Source: Pegea sp. RAD2-039
Lineage: Eukaryota; Chordata; Thaliacea; Salpida; Salpidae
NCBI GenBank assembly: GCA_034620365.1
Contig: JAQGEQ010000058.1
Coordinates: 558,001 to 622,000, forward strand
Length of the DNA stretch: 64,000 bases
Direction: 5' to 3'
Of the stretch, positions 54,234 through 64,000 are shown piece by piece. Each line of letters begins with the position of its first letter. The stretch's first letter is position 1. A program made the position numbers and the translations under genes. The notes beneath the pieces are model-generated. The model had not been told where the DNA came from. It was given only the letters and a program-made list of their open reading frames with translations, and searched no databases.

Positions 54234-55597
54234 TATGATCGAAGAAAAGCGATTTCACAACTTAATTTATTCTTATATATTTAATATTGAACTTTTTGCT
54301 TTTTAAACTACTGATATATGTTTAGGAAAAGCTATATGGTGAAAATAAGTGCGTTCAACTTCAAACTATTTTTATCTGGTTTTGTGTCATTAAAAACAAT
54401 TTCTTTCAGTTTGAGTGTTTTGTTGTAACTATTTCTTGAAATTTTTTGCTGGTTTAACTATTTTCAAAATTAAATTTTCTAAAACTATTTATGAATAAAA
54501 GTTGTAAAAAATATCATTTGAATATTTATCATATATATCTAAATAAGTTTCGTTAAATACAGAAATTTATTACATAATTTCAAAATTAAAATGTTACAAA
54601 GAAAGTTTTAAGTCTAAGATATTCTAAAATTATACAAATTACCTCCGAAAGACTAAAAAATTTGGAAAAATCTCAAGTTTTATTTAAATACTATTAGCAC
54701 TTTTGGGTTTTTTGGCCACCAGAAATAAACTTAAACCATTTTTGTATTCTTGTTTGCATCTAAGAAATGTGTTATCACAAACTTAATTGGATAGTTTGTC
54801 AAATACAAATAAGACAATTTCAAAAATTTTGTGGTTTTATTAGGTGGTTTTCTCCGTTAGTACAGTTTAAATCAAAGATAATAATCAAGTCTTGTCCTGA
54901 TTTATAAACAACTGCCCTTTGGTAGTTGCAATAATGTCAAGCATTTGATTTTTCAATCTCTAAATTGATTGCAGTAAAAAACCCATCAAACAACTAGAAT
55001 TTAATCGGAAATAGAAAGACTTAAATCATAGAAATGTGAGTTTAAACTAACAATTAAAAACTCTTAGGTTGAAACATTGACAACTAATTGGCAGCTAACA
55101 AAATTCAGAAGTTTGTTTTATTCAGTAGATATAACTACTCAACAAAATACTTTAATTCAAAGTTTATTTATTATGCTTTATTACGTAAAATTGAAACTGG
55201 TTGTTATTTTAATTATATTAAATTGAAACAGGGGTTTTGAGAATCTTATTTTTTGAATAATTAAACAATAAAAGTCTTCAATGAAAAATCTTGAGCTTTG
55301 AAGTTTATCTGAGCTTATATAACAGAAAAATCATGTTTTAATAAAAAAACATCTATCCACATTCAATTAATCATTCACTTCAGAACTTATATTTCAAAAT
55401 ATTCCAAGTTTTTCTGCAAATCTGCTCTACAACCTTATTATATGTTAACTAAGTAAATTATTGAGTCATACGAAAGGGAAGTAATCTAAAGCAATCTTTC
55501 AAAATGAGCCTGTTTACAGCTTCCTTATTATTTAAAGTAGAGCAGCTATTTATGAAAGCGTCTTTGTAACGTTGTCAGCGAAAACAAACTTACGGTG
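54234..55597. other. AT-rich intergenic DNA
   Basis: ALG9 3' flank and upstream region of the secreted peptide gene. No exon is recognised. Confidence 0.45.
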
Positions 55598-55604
55598 TAT
55601 AAAA
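55598..55604 (+). promoter_or_regulatory. TATA box of the cysteine-rich peptide gene
   Basis: TATAAAA lies 42 nt before the start codon at 55646. With a usual TATA-to-start distance of about 30 nt, transcription would begin near 55630, giving a leader of only about 15 nt. Such a compact TATA promoter is common for strongly expressed secreted-peptide genes. Confidence 0.6.
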
Positions 55605-55645
55605 GCAATTGAGATCTCCAGTACCTCATCATACAGAACACAATC

Positions 55646-56423
55646 ATGAAGACTTTACTGTTGATTACTTTGCTTGCAATCTTTGTATATTCAGGTATTT
55701 GATCTTTTAAACTTTTTGATTTGATAGTATCTAATAATTTTTGAAAATTTTCATAAAAAAGTACGCAGTATATTTATTTAAAAAAAGAACAACGAATTTT
55801 TACTAAGAAGTTAATTAATTATAAAACTCTTTAATTAATCTAGGAAGTTCTTTCATTGCTCAAAGTAGGATCAAAAGATGTATATTAAAAGGAATATCAA
55901 AATGTAGACAAACTGAAGCAAGAACAGGAAGAGCAAATCAAGGTTTTGACTTATTTATACCTATAGAGTCTATTTTTATCTCACTTACAAATAAAACTCA
56001 ACAACTTAATTTTTTTATAGAGAGATGCATTAGAAACTACAAACGTTTTTGCTTACCAAGAAGAAACAGAAGTAAAAACTTTGTTAAAAAATTATAACAT
56101 AAATGTTTTGTTTCAAACTTTTTAAAAGTTAATTTTGTTGCAACAAAGTTCGATTTTTAAACATGTTTTAAAATCTGATGAATATTTATTGCAGTTAGAT
56201 CTCATTATTTCTGTAGAAGAAGATCAAGTGGACGTTTTATACAAAATTGCAACACCATCCAGAATCCTGCTAGAAAATGTAAGAAATTTAACTTCTTTGA
56301 AACTTAGGATAATAAAACTAAAAGTAAATTTTGATGAGTTTAAAATATTAATTTCGAATTTTTACAGACGCTTGCAAGTTGGTTCAAGTCAGCTGCCGAT
56401 CAAATAACCTGAGTGTTGGTTGA
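55646..56423 (+). CDS. secreted basic eight-cysteine peptide precursor, unrecognised
   Basis: Five small exons: 55646-55694, 55844-55942, 56021-56071, 56195-56278, 56368-56423; all phases close and give 112 residues. A signal peptide MKTLLLITLLAIFVYSG is nearly all of exon 1, and a dibasic site IKR precedes the first Cys. The mature part has eight Cys and many Lys/Arg with very few acidic residues. The first half repeats a C-x7-C unit (RCILKGISKC and RCIRNYKRFC). The second half has HYFCRRRSSGRFIQNC and YACKLVQVSC. Four disulphides are likely. Each exon starts or ends close to a Cys pair, as in modular secreted peptides. Upstream TATA box and downstream AATAAA (56499) support a real gene. Antimicrobial, immune, venom-like or parasite-secreted roles are all possible; I do not recognise the family. 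If intron 3 is retained, a stop at 56095-56097 gives a 74-residue, four-Cys form. Confidence 0.72.
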
Positions 56424-56949
56424 TTTCATTTCAAGTGTAATCTCCTTTTGACTAAAGTAACATTTTCTTGACGAGATGTAATGTTCGCACATTCATTAAA
56501 TAAAAAATGCTTCTAGTAGTGAAAGATTTTATTTTGATGTTGGAGACAAAGTAATCCTAAAAATCTAAAGATTTGTATCTAAAGAGACATCATAATTTTG
56601 ATATTGAAGCTTTAATTTACTCTTCATAATTTTTGGGTATCTATTGCCTGAATCTAAATTAGTTGAAAAAGATTTGATAAAAACCTTATAAAGAATAAAA
56701 GAAAAAATCTCAGAGTTTTTTCAATTGGTAATTAATTTTTCTATTTCTATTTTTGAACTAATTAAAATTTTTATTTGTAATTCCAACTACAAACAAAAAT
56801 TGAACGAATAATTTAAATCAGAAGTCCGTTTGAAAAATAATTGCCGAAAAATCGCTACATTTAAGAAAGAAATTGATATCTGGCGATCAACAGTGAATAA
56901 ATTACAATAAAATTTGCATAAATTGAAGAAATGTGAAGATTGATTCTTC
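56424..56949. other. 3' flanks of two convergent genes
   Basis: The left part is the 3' untranslated region of the cysteine-rich peptide gene, with AATAAA at 56499. The right part lies downstream of HSD17B4. Nothing else is recognised. Confidence 0.5.
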
Positions 56950-59900
56950 TTAAAGCTTCGGAGAGTTTGCTTTAAAGAGAACTTGTAGCTTTTGAGCCAA
57001 CATCATATTTCCTTTCAACTTCATCTTTCCTGAGAAGAACGCCTGAAAGAAGACACAAGATCAACATCTTAAGATCAACATCTTAAGATCATTCATTATT
57101 CTTCACCTTCTGAGGATTCAGTTTTCCGGTGAAGAGTAAAAGAGCATCTTCATCAGAAACAGTAATAGAACAATCTGCAGGAGTTGACTCTTCTACATCA
57201 CTTTTGATAGATCCACTCCCTGTTTTCAGATCCATATCTACATCAAGTAAAAGATGAGGGTCTGAAGAAGAAGATCATATAAATCTTACACCAGGATTTC
57301 ACGGTTTTTCCGTTCTTTGTGATATTCCACCTAAAAGATGATTTGATCTTTTCAACAATAGAAGAGTCAAGAAGAGCAGCAACTCCTTGGAAGAGGGAAT
57401 CACTCTTCAAATCTTCTGATACCACTTGCTATAGATCAGAAGATCAACATCCAAGACACATTTACACATCAAGATTACCGAAGATTCAGAAGAAACATCC
57501 ACAAGATCCATGTATGCTCCTGAGAGGCAGATCTTCCCGGAGCGGATGTTGATTGTCTGGAAATGGATTCTTGATCCTTCTTTCCACATCTCAGTCCTTA
57601 ATCGATCTCCGGGAACAACCGGATTTGTGAATCTCACCTAAAATCACGTAACTAATTGATCTGATCACGTGACTATTTAACCACGTGACAATCTAACCAC
57701 GTGACATCTAACTTGACCTACATTTACTATGTGAGCTACTTATGCGCTTACTTTAATCGATTTGACGCGAGCTGGATCATTTCCGGCAAATTGCTTCATG
57801 ACGTGACGCACAGCGTGTCCAAAGGTACAAAGTCCATGAAGAATGGGTCGCTGGAAACCTCCCATAGCAGCGAAGTTAGGTTCAATATGAAGAGGATTTA
57901 AATCTCCACTCAATCTGTACAAAGCTGCTTGATCTTCACTTGTGTCTTCCTCGACAGTCGCATCCGGGCTTCTCGACGGAGTTGGAAGATGAGGCTGAAG
58001 ATAAGTCACGTGATTAGCAATCTTTGAAAGATCTTGGTGAGGACTTTGAGATGTTGTGAGGTTCGCGGTCCTTTGAAGCCTCCGTAGCCAACTAAAAACA
58101 CCACAAATTGGTTCATAAAAACCATTTCGCCCGATTCGTCAAATGTTTCGACTACAACAAAAACAAATTCAGAGCTCGCTGTGATTGGTCAATGAGAAAA
58201 GACCGTTCTGGATGATTGCACATCCACTTCCCTTGTCGAGCACATCGACGATTTTCATCTTGCTGATCAGTTTCGCGTTCTTTGGGATCGCTTTATATAA
58301 TTCTAAATATTGCTCTCCATGAAGAAGCTGAGAGGTAGACGGAAGATGTGAAGGAGTAGATCCAGGAGGACATACCTTAGTGAGATCGAAGTTAAGACCT
58401 TCAACTTGAGTTAGATTACTCAGAGCTTGAAAAGGTGGAATAACTCCAAAAGAAGGAAGAACAGAAAAGTCTTCCGATCCTTCAAAGAGGAACTTCAAAT
58501 GATCTTTATCTTTTGTACTCAAACCAACTAAACAGGAAATTCGTGAATACAAATTTATTTTAAAAGAGTAAAACCTCCAAGGGCGTATAAGATGCATTTA
58601 AATTGATCATGTTCAGTTACAATCTCCGGGAATTGATATTTTTTTGCTAATCTTGGATTAATTGGATGCGAGGATGCCAGATCATGGTCACCAGACTGGA
58701 TTCTTCCAATTTGTTCAGCAGCGACTAAATTGGCTTCTCCAATATTCTGCGCAGAAAAATTAGTATGTCTTCATCATTAATTGTTGTGAATTTACGTCTA
58801 TATGAGTTGGATTTGTCCAATCTACCACTGACACAAAATTGTCCCTGACATCTTCTGCAGTCATAGGTCTTCCTACTTCGCGAAGAGCAGCTCCTTTTGT
58901 CTGCTGCCACCTTAATTTGCATATGTGTCCGCCACTTAACTGGAAGATTCCACCTTTGAAAGATATTTTGGTTTCAGTAGATTTAACAGAAATTACTTCA
59001 AAAATCAATTTCGCCCAACGATTTAGAAATGAATATTTAGAATAAACTATTTCGCCCTTTAACCTGTTTCTGAGTATGAATCATGACAAAGATAAACCAC
59101 AAGAGGTGAAATATATGCAGGCTTCAGATCTTCAAGGACCTCTGCATAAAAAAAAACTTCAATTACAGTAGAAGAAAATTAACAAAACTAACCAGCGGGC
59201 ATAATATTTTCAGTTAATCTAGTATGTGCCGTAGGTGCTATCGTGTTCACTGTTATTCCATACTTTCTTCCTTCTAAGGCTAGTGTATTTGCAAATCCAA
59301 CTAAACCCAGCTTAGCTATGAAAGATTTAAATCACAAAATTGAGTGTTTATCCACTTTTCGATTACCAGCACTATAATTTGATTGACCAAAGTTTCCGTA
59401 AAGACCAGAAGGTGACGATGTCATGATTACCCGACCATACTTTTGCTTCTTCATATGTTCCCATGCAGCTCTTGTAACTGAGAAAGCTCCTTTTAGATGT
59501 ACTTTATGAACAATATCCCAATCATCATTAGAGAGACGAGCAAACGTTCGATCTCTTAAAATCCTTTATGATGATTTATAAAAGGTCAAAGGTTAATTAA
59601 AATGTAGTTAACTATTAACATAAAAATCTGCTACAATTTTAGTAGACTTTGTTTGTTTATAAACTTACCCAGCGTTGTTGACAACAATATCTGGGAAATA
59701 AATGTTTATTAGATTAACTTTCAGTAAAATAAAATATAAGATTTAAAAACTCAAATATTTGTAAATAAATTTCAGCTGAATATAGATTTATATAATATAT
59801 ATGCATTAGATACAAATAAAAGTAATTAGAAACTTGTTTTATAAAATTTAATTTTTTAGAGCAATCAAAGCATTAAAAAATTATTATCAAAAATTAATTA

Positions 59901-60574
59901 AACAATGAATTCAATATCAAGAAAGTTCTAAAGTTAAATTCAATTTTTAAAGATTATAATTTGATTCCAAAAACTTTGCTTGAAACTTATTTGGTTTAAT
60001 TTCTAAAAATTGAAATATCAGAGCTTAAGTAGAAAAACAAATTTATTCAAGAAAGTTTAAAGTCGAAATTAGCAAACTTTCCAACTCACCAATTTTCCCG
60101 AAATTGTCCAGGGCAGTTTGGACAACCTTGTCACCGAACTCAACAGAATCTATAAAAAGAAATTTTGCTTTCGTCAAAACTGAATGAATTTTGAAAATAT
60201 AAAAACCGTAATTAGCAACCGCAATTCCTCCAAATTCTTTAATTTCTTCAACAACTTTATCAGCGGCTGAAGCAGCCTTTCCTCTACCATCAGAATTCGT
60301 TCCAAGGTCATTCACTAAATGAGATAAAAAAACATAAAATAAAATCATAAAATTATGATTGAAGTTAGAAATATGTTTAGAAAAATAGCTTTTGTAAGTT
60401 AATCAAATATAATTACCAATTACAGATGCTCCTCGTTTTGCAAACTCAATAGCATACTCCCTTCCTAAACCTATAATATAAATTGATAAAAAATCATCTT
60501 TACACCAATCTTTTTTCACCTGCCCCTGCTCCAGTTATCAGAACAACTTTTCCATCAAATCTCATTATACTCAT
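56950..60574 (-). CDS. HSD17B4: peroxisomal multifunctional enzyme type 2
   Basis: Catalyses hydration and dehydrogenation of enoyl-CoA in peroxisomal beta-oxidation. Eighteen exons: 60520-60574, 60417-60470, 60207-60314, 60090-60149, 59669-59690, 59367-59563, 59193-59315, 59064-59141, 58796-58953, 58575-58746, 58376-58527, 58204-58327, 58045-58151, 57752-57994, 57479-57637, 57290-57428, 57107-57237, 56950-57042; 724 residues (human 736). Dehydrogenase domain: [31 protein letters not shown], catalytic Tyr163 and Lys167 (YSAAK). Hydratase-2 hot-dog domain: [17 protein letters not shown] with Asp501 and His506, then [13 protein letters not shown]2 domain: [38 protein letters not shown]. The end is P-K-L, a variant of the SKL peroxisome signal. 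The intron at 57995-58044 (50 nt) restores the frame and carries a ttgctaat branch site. Confidence 0.94.
57666..57703. promoter_or_regulatory. three CACGTG E-boxes at 16-nt spacing
   Basis: CACGTGAC begins at 57666, 57682 and 57698 inside a 114-nt HSD17B4 intron, so the spacing is exactly 16 nt. It reads as a short tandem repeat. CACGTG is the binding core of bHLH-zip factors (MYC/MAX, TFEB, USF). Function is speculative. Confidence 0.5.
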
Positions 60575-62596
60575 TTTGATAAATCTAATTTATGATTAAT
60601 ATAAAATCTTGGTTGAATAAAAAGATGAAAGTATTAATAACTAAATACAGAAAGATAAATTTATTTTTAAATGTTTCATATTTATAAGAAAATTGAACAA
60701 AAGTTTATTTAATTAACTTTATTTAGTTGTTTACAGTTTAATTCATCAAGCAACAATAAATTAAATAGATATTGTCATTTCCAGATTAATTTTTAAAAAG
60801 TAAGGTTATATAGAAATTAATAATTTAGATAATATTAAATAAAATTGAAAAAAAGAAGGAAACAAGTGCCTACTCGCCAAGCTGGCTTATATATTATCTA
60901 ATAAATATTTACCTTGCTAAAATGTTTACATTCTGACTTTCTTAAAAGGGGAAACCCCTTATGAAGGCTACCTTTCATTATAATTTAGATTAATTATAAA
61001 ATTAAACACTTAACTGTATGTTGTGTTAGTATACAGAAATACTAGATAATTTAAAGTTATTTTTTCAATTTAATATCAAAAATGAATATAAAATCCCTGT
61101 AATAGCTGATAAATGTTGTAATAGATGTTGTAAAAACTAAATTCATCGGTGATTATCAGATACAACAGTTAAGATTTTAAATTCAAAAAAATCAGAAGTT
61201 AATAATCACTTAATAACAGACTGTTAGAAAACACTTACATTAATGCTCCTAAAAATTTCACCTTTACCGATAGTGATAAGAGAAAAACTGACTTCAAATA
61301 AAAGGAAGAAGCTTTAAAAAATGTTCTAGTTCTTTTTTTATTCATGACACTATTTCTGCACAACCACTGTAATCGGCAAATTTCACTGTAAGCAGGTCAT
61401 TACTACCATTTCAAGTGATAGTTTTGTTGAATATGATGCACATAGAGTAAGACAACAGTGAAACTTTAGAGCAGTAGTAAAATAAAGATTCCTTTCATAG
61501 ATGATAATTTAAATTATAATATTTTGGAGTCAAAGACCTCAGTTAAATACAACATTCATTTAGTAAATCTAAAAACATTTTTGATACTTCTTGATGATGT
61601 TTTTTAGTTTTAGCTTCTTAATTTATTACTTGAGCTAAATTCTTCAAACACTTTAATCTCTTCGTGAATTTATATTCACCTTACTCAACACAAAGTTTTT
61701 AATCAGACAAAAATCTTTGAAGCAATATCTATCTGATGTTTGAAAATCTATTCTACTTACAACTTTCAATATTTTCTTCTACAATTTAATTTTTTCTTAA
61801 ATTCTAATCATAATAATTTAAAATAGCTTTTGAAGTCAGAATAAGTGAATTACTTGAAGTTGTAAGATTACGATGTAAATCTTATACTCTAAATGAATTG
61901 TAGAAGACTAATTTTTTATCTTTTATTTTAACATTATATTTTTATTGATATACTTACACACTATAAAATTGCTATCAACTCTAGAATTAAATGATGTGTT
62001 GAAAAACAAGTTGCAAGAATTAAACAAACCCTGGTATATTGTCATACTTTTCCTAGATAGGGTTGAGTTTGAGACTGTATTGGTTTCTTAACTTTACTTT
62101 TATATAAATTTTAAAACACTTGCATCGTAATAATGTCTTTTTGTAAAATACAAAATATTTTGAATATCAAATAATCGATCCGAAATAAACTCTTTTACGT
62201 AAAGTAGTTTTTAAATAAAGTTGTATTTCAGGATAATATAGTTGGTTAGATTCCCAAAAATTACAACAAATTTGATCGATGAATCAAAAAAAAAATTAAC
62301 AATATTTTTGGAATGAATTTGCAAAACTTTTAGAGCAAAACTAGTTTAAGTATAAGACTGAAGTTGAAACGCAGGTGAGGAAATCTTTTTTTGTGATAAC
62401 TATTAAAGATCAACTTTAGATTATACCTTATAGCTTCACTAAACTTTCAACATTTTATCTTACAAATATTTATTAAGTTCTTAATATAGCTAGTTTTACT
62501 ATTAGAAATAAATTTATGTTTCAAGAAATATGATTTTTATTTGCTTAAACTATTATTTAATCATAGATTTTGACTTGACAAAATAATTCTTCGAAA
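60575..62596. other. AT-rich intergenic DNA
   Basis: Upstream flank of HSD17B4 and downstream flank of the small membrane-protein gene. A short perfect palindrome (aaggggaaacccctt) lies at about 60947-60961. No exon is recognised. Confidence 0.45.
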
Positions 62597-63118
62597 TTAT
62601 TTTTTCTTAATCTTATCTTTTCTTTTTTCTTCTTTCTCTTTTTTTCTTTTGTACTCAAGTGGAGATGGGAACAGAATAATACTACTCATACAAACCAGAA
62701 TAAACAGCATCAGACCTTGTTTACCACCAATGACTCTAAAAAATAATCACATCATGAAATACATCATTTAAAACTAAACTAGATTTTGTTTAATCAGTAA
62801 AAAATTAGTAGATTTTTAAAATCTTTATTTTACCTAGGTTGTTAGATTTATTGATAACTATTTTTGTATACTTTTTGTTAAGAAAACATTTAAACTTATT
62901 TCATGTTAAACAAACAAATTAAATTCTTTGAATGTTAGTTTTCAATAACTTCTCTGATACCTGCAAACTGGTTGTGACAACACGAACACCCATATAACAT
63001 TCACCATTGCTCTTCTGTCAGTTACTATAAGGCCTTTATTGTAACGATACATAAAAGCACCAAAGTACAAAGCTGTAACTATTCCATAATATGCGGTTTC
63101 ATGATTCATTATACTGCC
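62597..63118 (-). CDS. small two-helix membrane protein with Lys-rich tail, unrecognised
   Basis: Exons 62961-63118 and 62597-62735 join in phase. From ATG 63109 the product has 95 residues: MNHETAYYGIVTALYFGAF, YRYNKGLIVTDRRAMVNV, then IWVFVLSQPVCRVIGGKQG, a second helix LMLFILVCMSSIILF, and a tail PLEYKRKKEKEEKRKDKIKKK. There are two or three hydrophobic segments. The end K-I-K-K-K fits the K-x-K-x-x ER-retrieval form, so an ER membrane location is inferred. A clean acceptor (ctttttag) three codons before the ATG, with the frame open, suggests that more N-terminal coding exons may exist upstream (towards 63.6 kb), but none is convincing. Family not recognised. Confidence 0.6.
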
Positions 63119-63840
63119 CTAAAAAGATTAAAAATACTCCAAAAAGATTGAACGATTTTTCACTGCATTAAATTACTAGAAGCTTTTTATTTAATATTTC
63201 CGATTGAGCCTTTGCAATTCACCACTTAAATATCTGACAGCCCAAGTTAGTTTGTTAATGATTAACTTAGGCGTGTTTGGCTCACAATAATGTTTAGCTT
63301 TTGATTGTCACTTTGAATAATTCAATTCGAGAAAATGTAATTGAAAAAGTATTAGATTTGTAAAATAAAAATAGTTTGTTAATAAAACTTTATTGCACTA
63401 TCAATTGACATTTTTGAAAGGTTTATAACTTAATGCTGATATCAAACCGGTTCAATCAATGCCAATCAAAACCCACGCTCTCCTAATTAAGCTGTGTTTA
63501 TTGTCATCAACTAAATTTACATATGCACCAGGATAGTTTCTTATTTTCCTAATGAAGTTTATTAGATTTTGGTTTAACAAAAGAATTATCTAAAAGTAAA
63601 TATCAATTTCCAGATTTATAATAATTAATAATTTAAATGTCAGTTTGATTTCAGTTTGTTTTAGTTATAAGTCGTTTGCTAACTATCTGATAACAGATTA
63701 AAATAAAACCAAGAGATAGATATAAATCTTAACTTTAGAGTTTATTTTAAGAAAAAGCTTAAAGATTATTTATAACTAATAATTAAGTTAATATGGAAAT
63801 TTATATTATTATAATAGTGTTGCTGCTAGACAAGATCAAA
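63119..63840. other. AT-rich DNA, possible upstream exon unresolved
   Basis: A minus-strand segment near 63478-63547 reads RNYPGAYVNLVDDNKHSLIR after an acceptor-like cttcattag, and could be an exon of the small membrane-protein gene or chance. Nothing else is recognised. Confidence 0.3.
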
Positions 63841-64000
63841 GATTTTCTGGGTCCCCTTCTCTTTTTTATTTTCATCGAAGACCTCATCAGAAGATTACTA
63901 GCAGTAGATGGTGTCAGTGTGTTTGTGTATGCAGATGATATCAAGCTATTATCTTGTAATTCTTCAAAACTTCAAACTGCACTACACACTGTAGAAAACT
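63841..64000 (+). mobile_element. LINE reverse transcriptase, cut by the window edge
   Basis: The plus strand is open to the edge and reads DFLGPLLFFIFIEDLIRRLL, then GVSVFVYADDIKLLSC, containing the catalytic YADD box and the preceding S-V-L-G-P-L-L-F-like block. The DNA around YADD is nearly identical to that of the minus-strand copy at about 6885-6930, so this is the same LINE family. The 5' part is missing: about 30 nt before D-F-L-G-P the sequence becomes ordinary A/T DNA. Confidence 0.8.

Noticed and set aside
58009-58045. Apparent frameshift in HSD17B4 between the GGFKGPRTS block and the hydratase domain
   Set aside because: A 50-nt GT-AG intron (57995-58044) with a ttgctaat branch site restores the frame exactly, so no frameshift is needed.

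Overview
The window is AT-rich nuclear DNA from an invertebrate animal. The evidence is multi-exon genes with GT-AG introns, many of only 45-57 nt, animal-type genes (a KLF15-like factor, an IRBIT/AHCYL-type protein, MGAT1, CDC25), and LINE and tRNA-derived SINE relics between them. The exact group is not fixed by the sequence. The multifunctional enzyme HSD17B4 is still one dehydrogenase-hydratase-SCP2 protein, which argues against a fly or a Caenorhabditis-like nematode, where these parts are reduced or split. Exon coordinates below were derived by hand from reading frame, splice sites and remembered family alignments; all exon phases were checked to close.

Layout, left to right: SINE relics and one of two inverted repeat copies (about 600-1440); NOP16 (-, 1530-2568); the second repeat copy (about 5045-5160); a LINE 3' end (-, about 6325-6935); a long AT-rich gap; a KLF15-like zinc-finger gene (+, 11809-13588) dense in palindromic CRE sites; two tandem BLVRB-like NAD(P)-binding reductase genes with C-terminal membrane anchors (-, 16749-18083 and 18506-20316); AHCYL/IRBIT (-, 23599-29207) with two possible first exons and a 7-nt coding end exon; transposon-rich intergenic DNA with three LINE/SINE pieces (32.0, 33.5 and 35.7 kb); MGAT1 (+, 36411-38709); a small single-pass membrane protein (+, 41477-41761); CDC25 (-, 44271-46511); a possible 40-residue microprotein gene (-, 47489-47840); intron-free ALG9 (+, 52491-54233); a five-exon gene for a secreted, very basic, eight-cysteine peptide (+, 55646-56423); HSD17B4 (-, 56950-60574, 18 exons); a small two-helix membrane protein (-, 62597-63118); and a LINE reverse transcriptase running off the right edge.

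The genes do not form an operon-like unit. MGAT1 (Golgi) and ALG9 (ER) both act in N-glycan synthesis but are 14 kb apart with CDC25 between them, so this is probably coincidence. The least familiar item is the eight-cysteine peptide gene at 55.6-56.4 kb, which the six-frame view largely hides because each exon is short. It has its own TATA box, signal peptide, closed splice phases and polyadenylation signal. The membrane-anchored BLVRB-like tandem pair and a group of in-frame, stop-free mini-introns are also notable.
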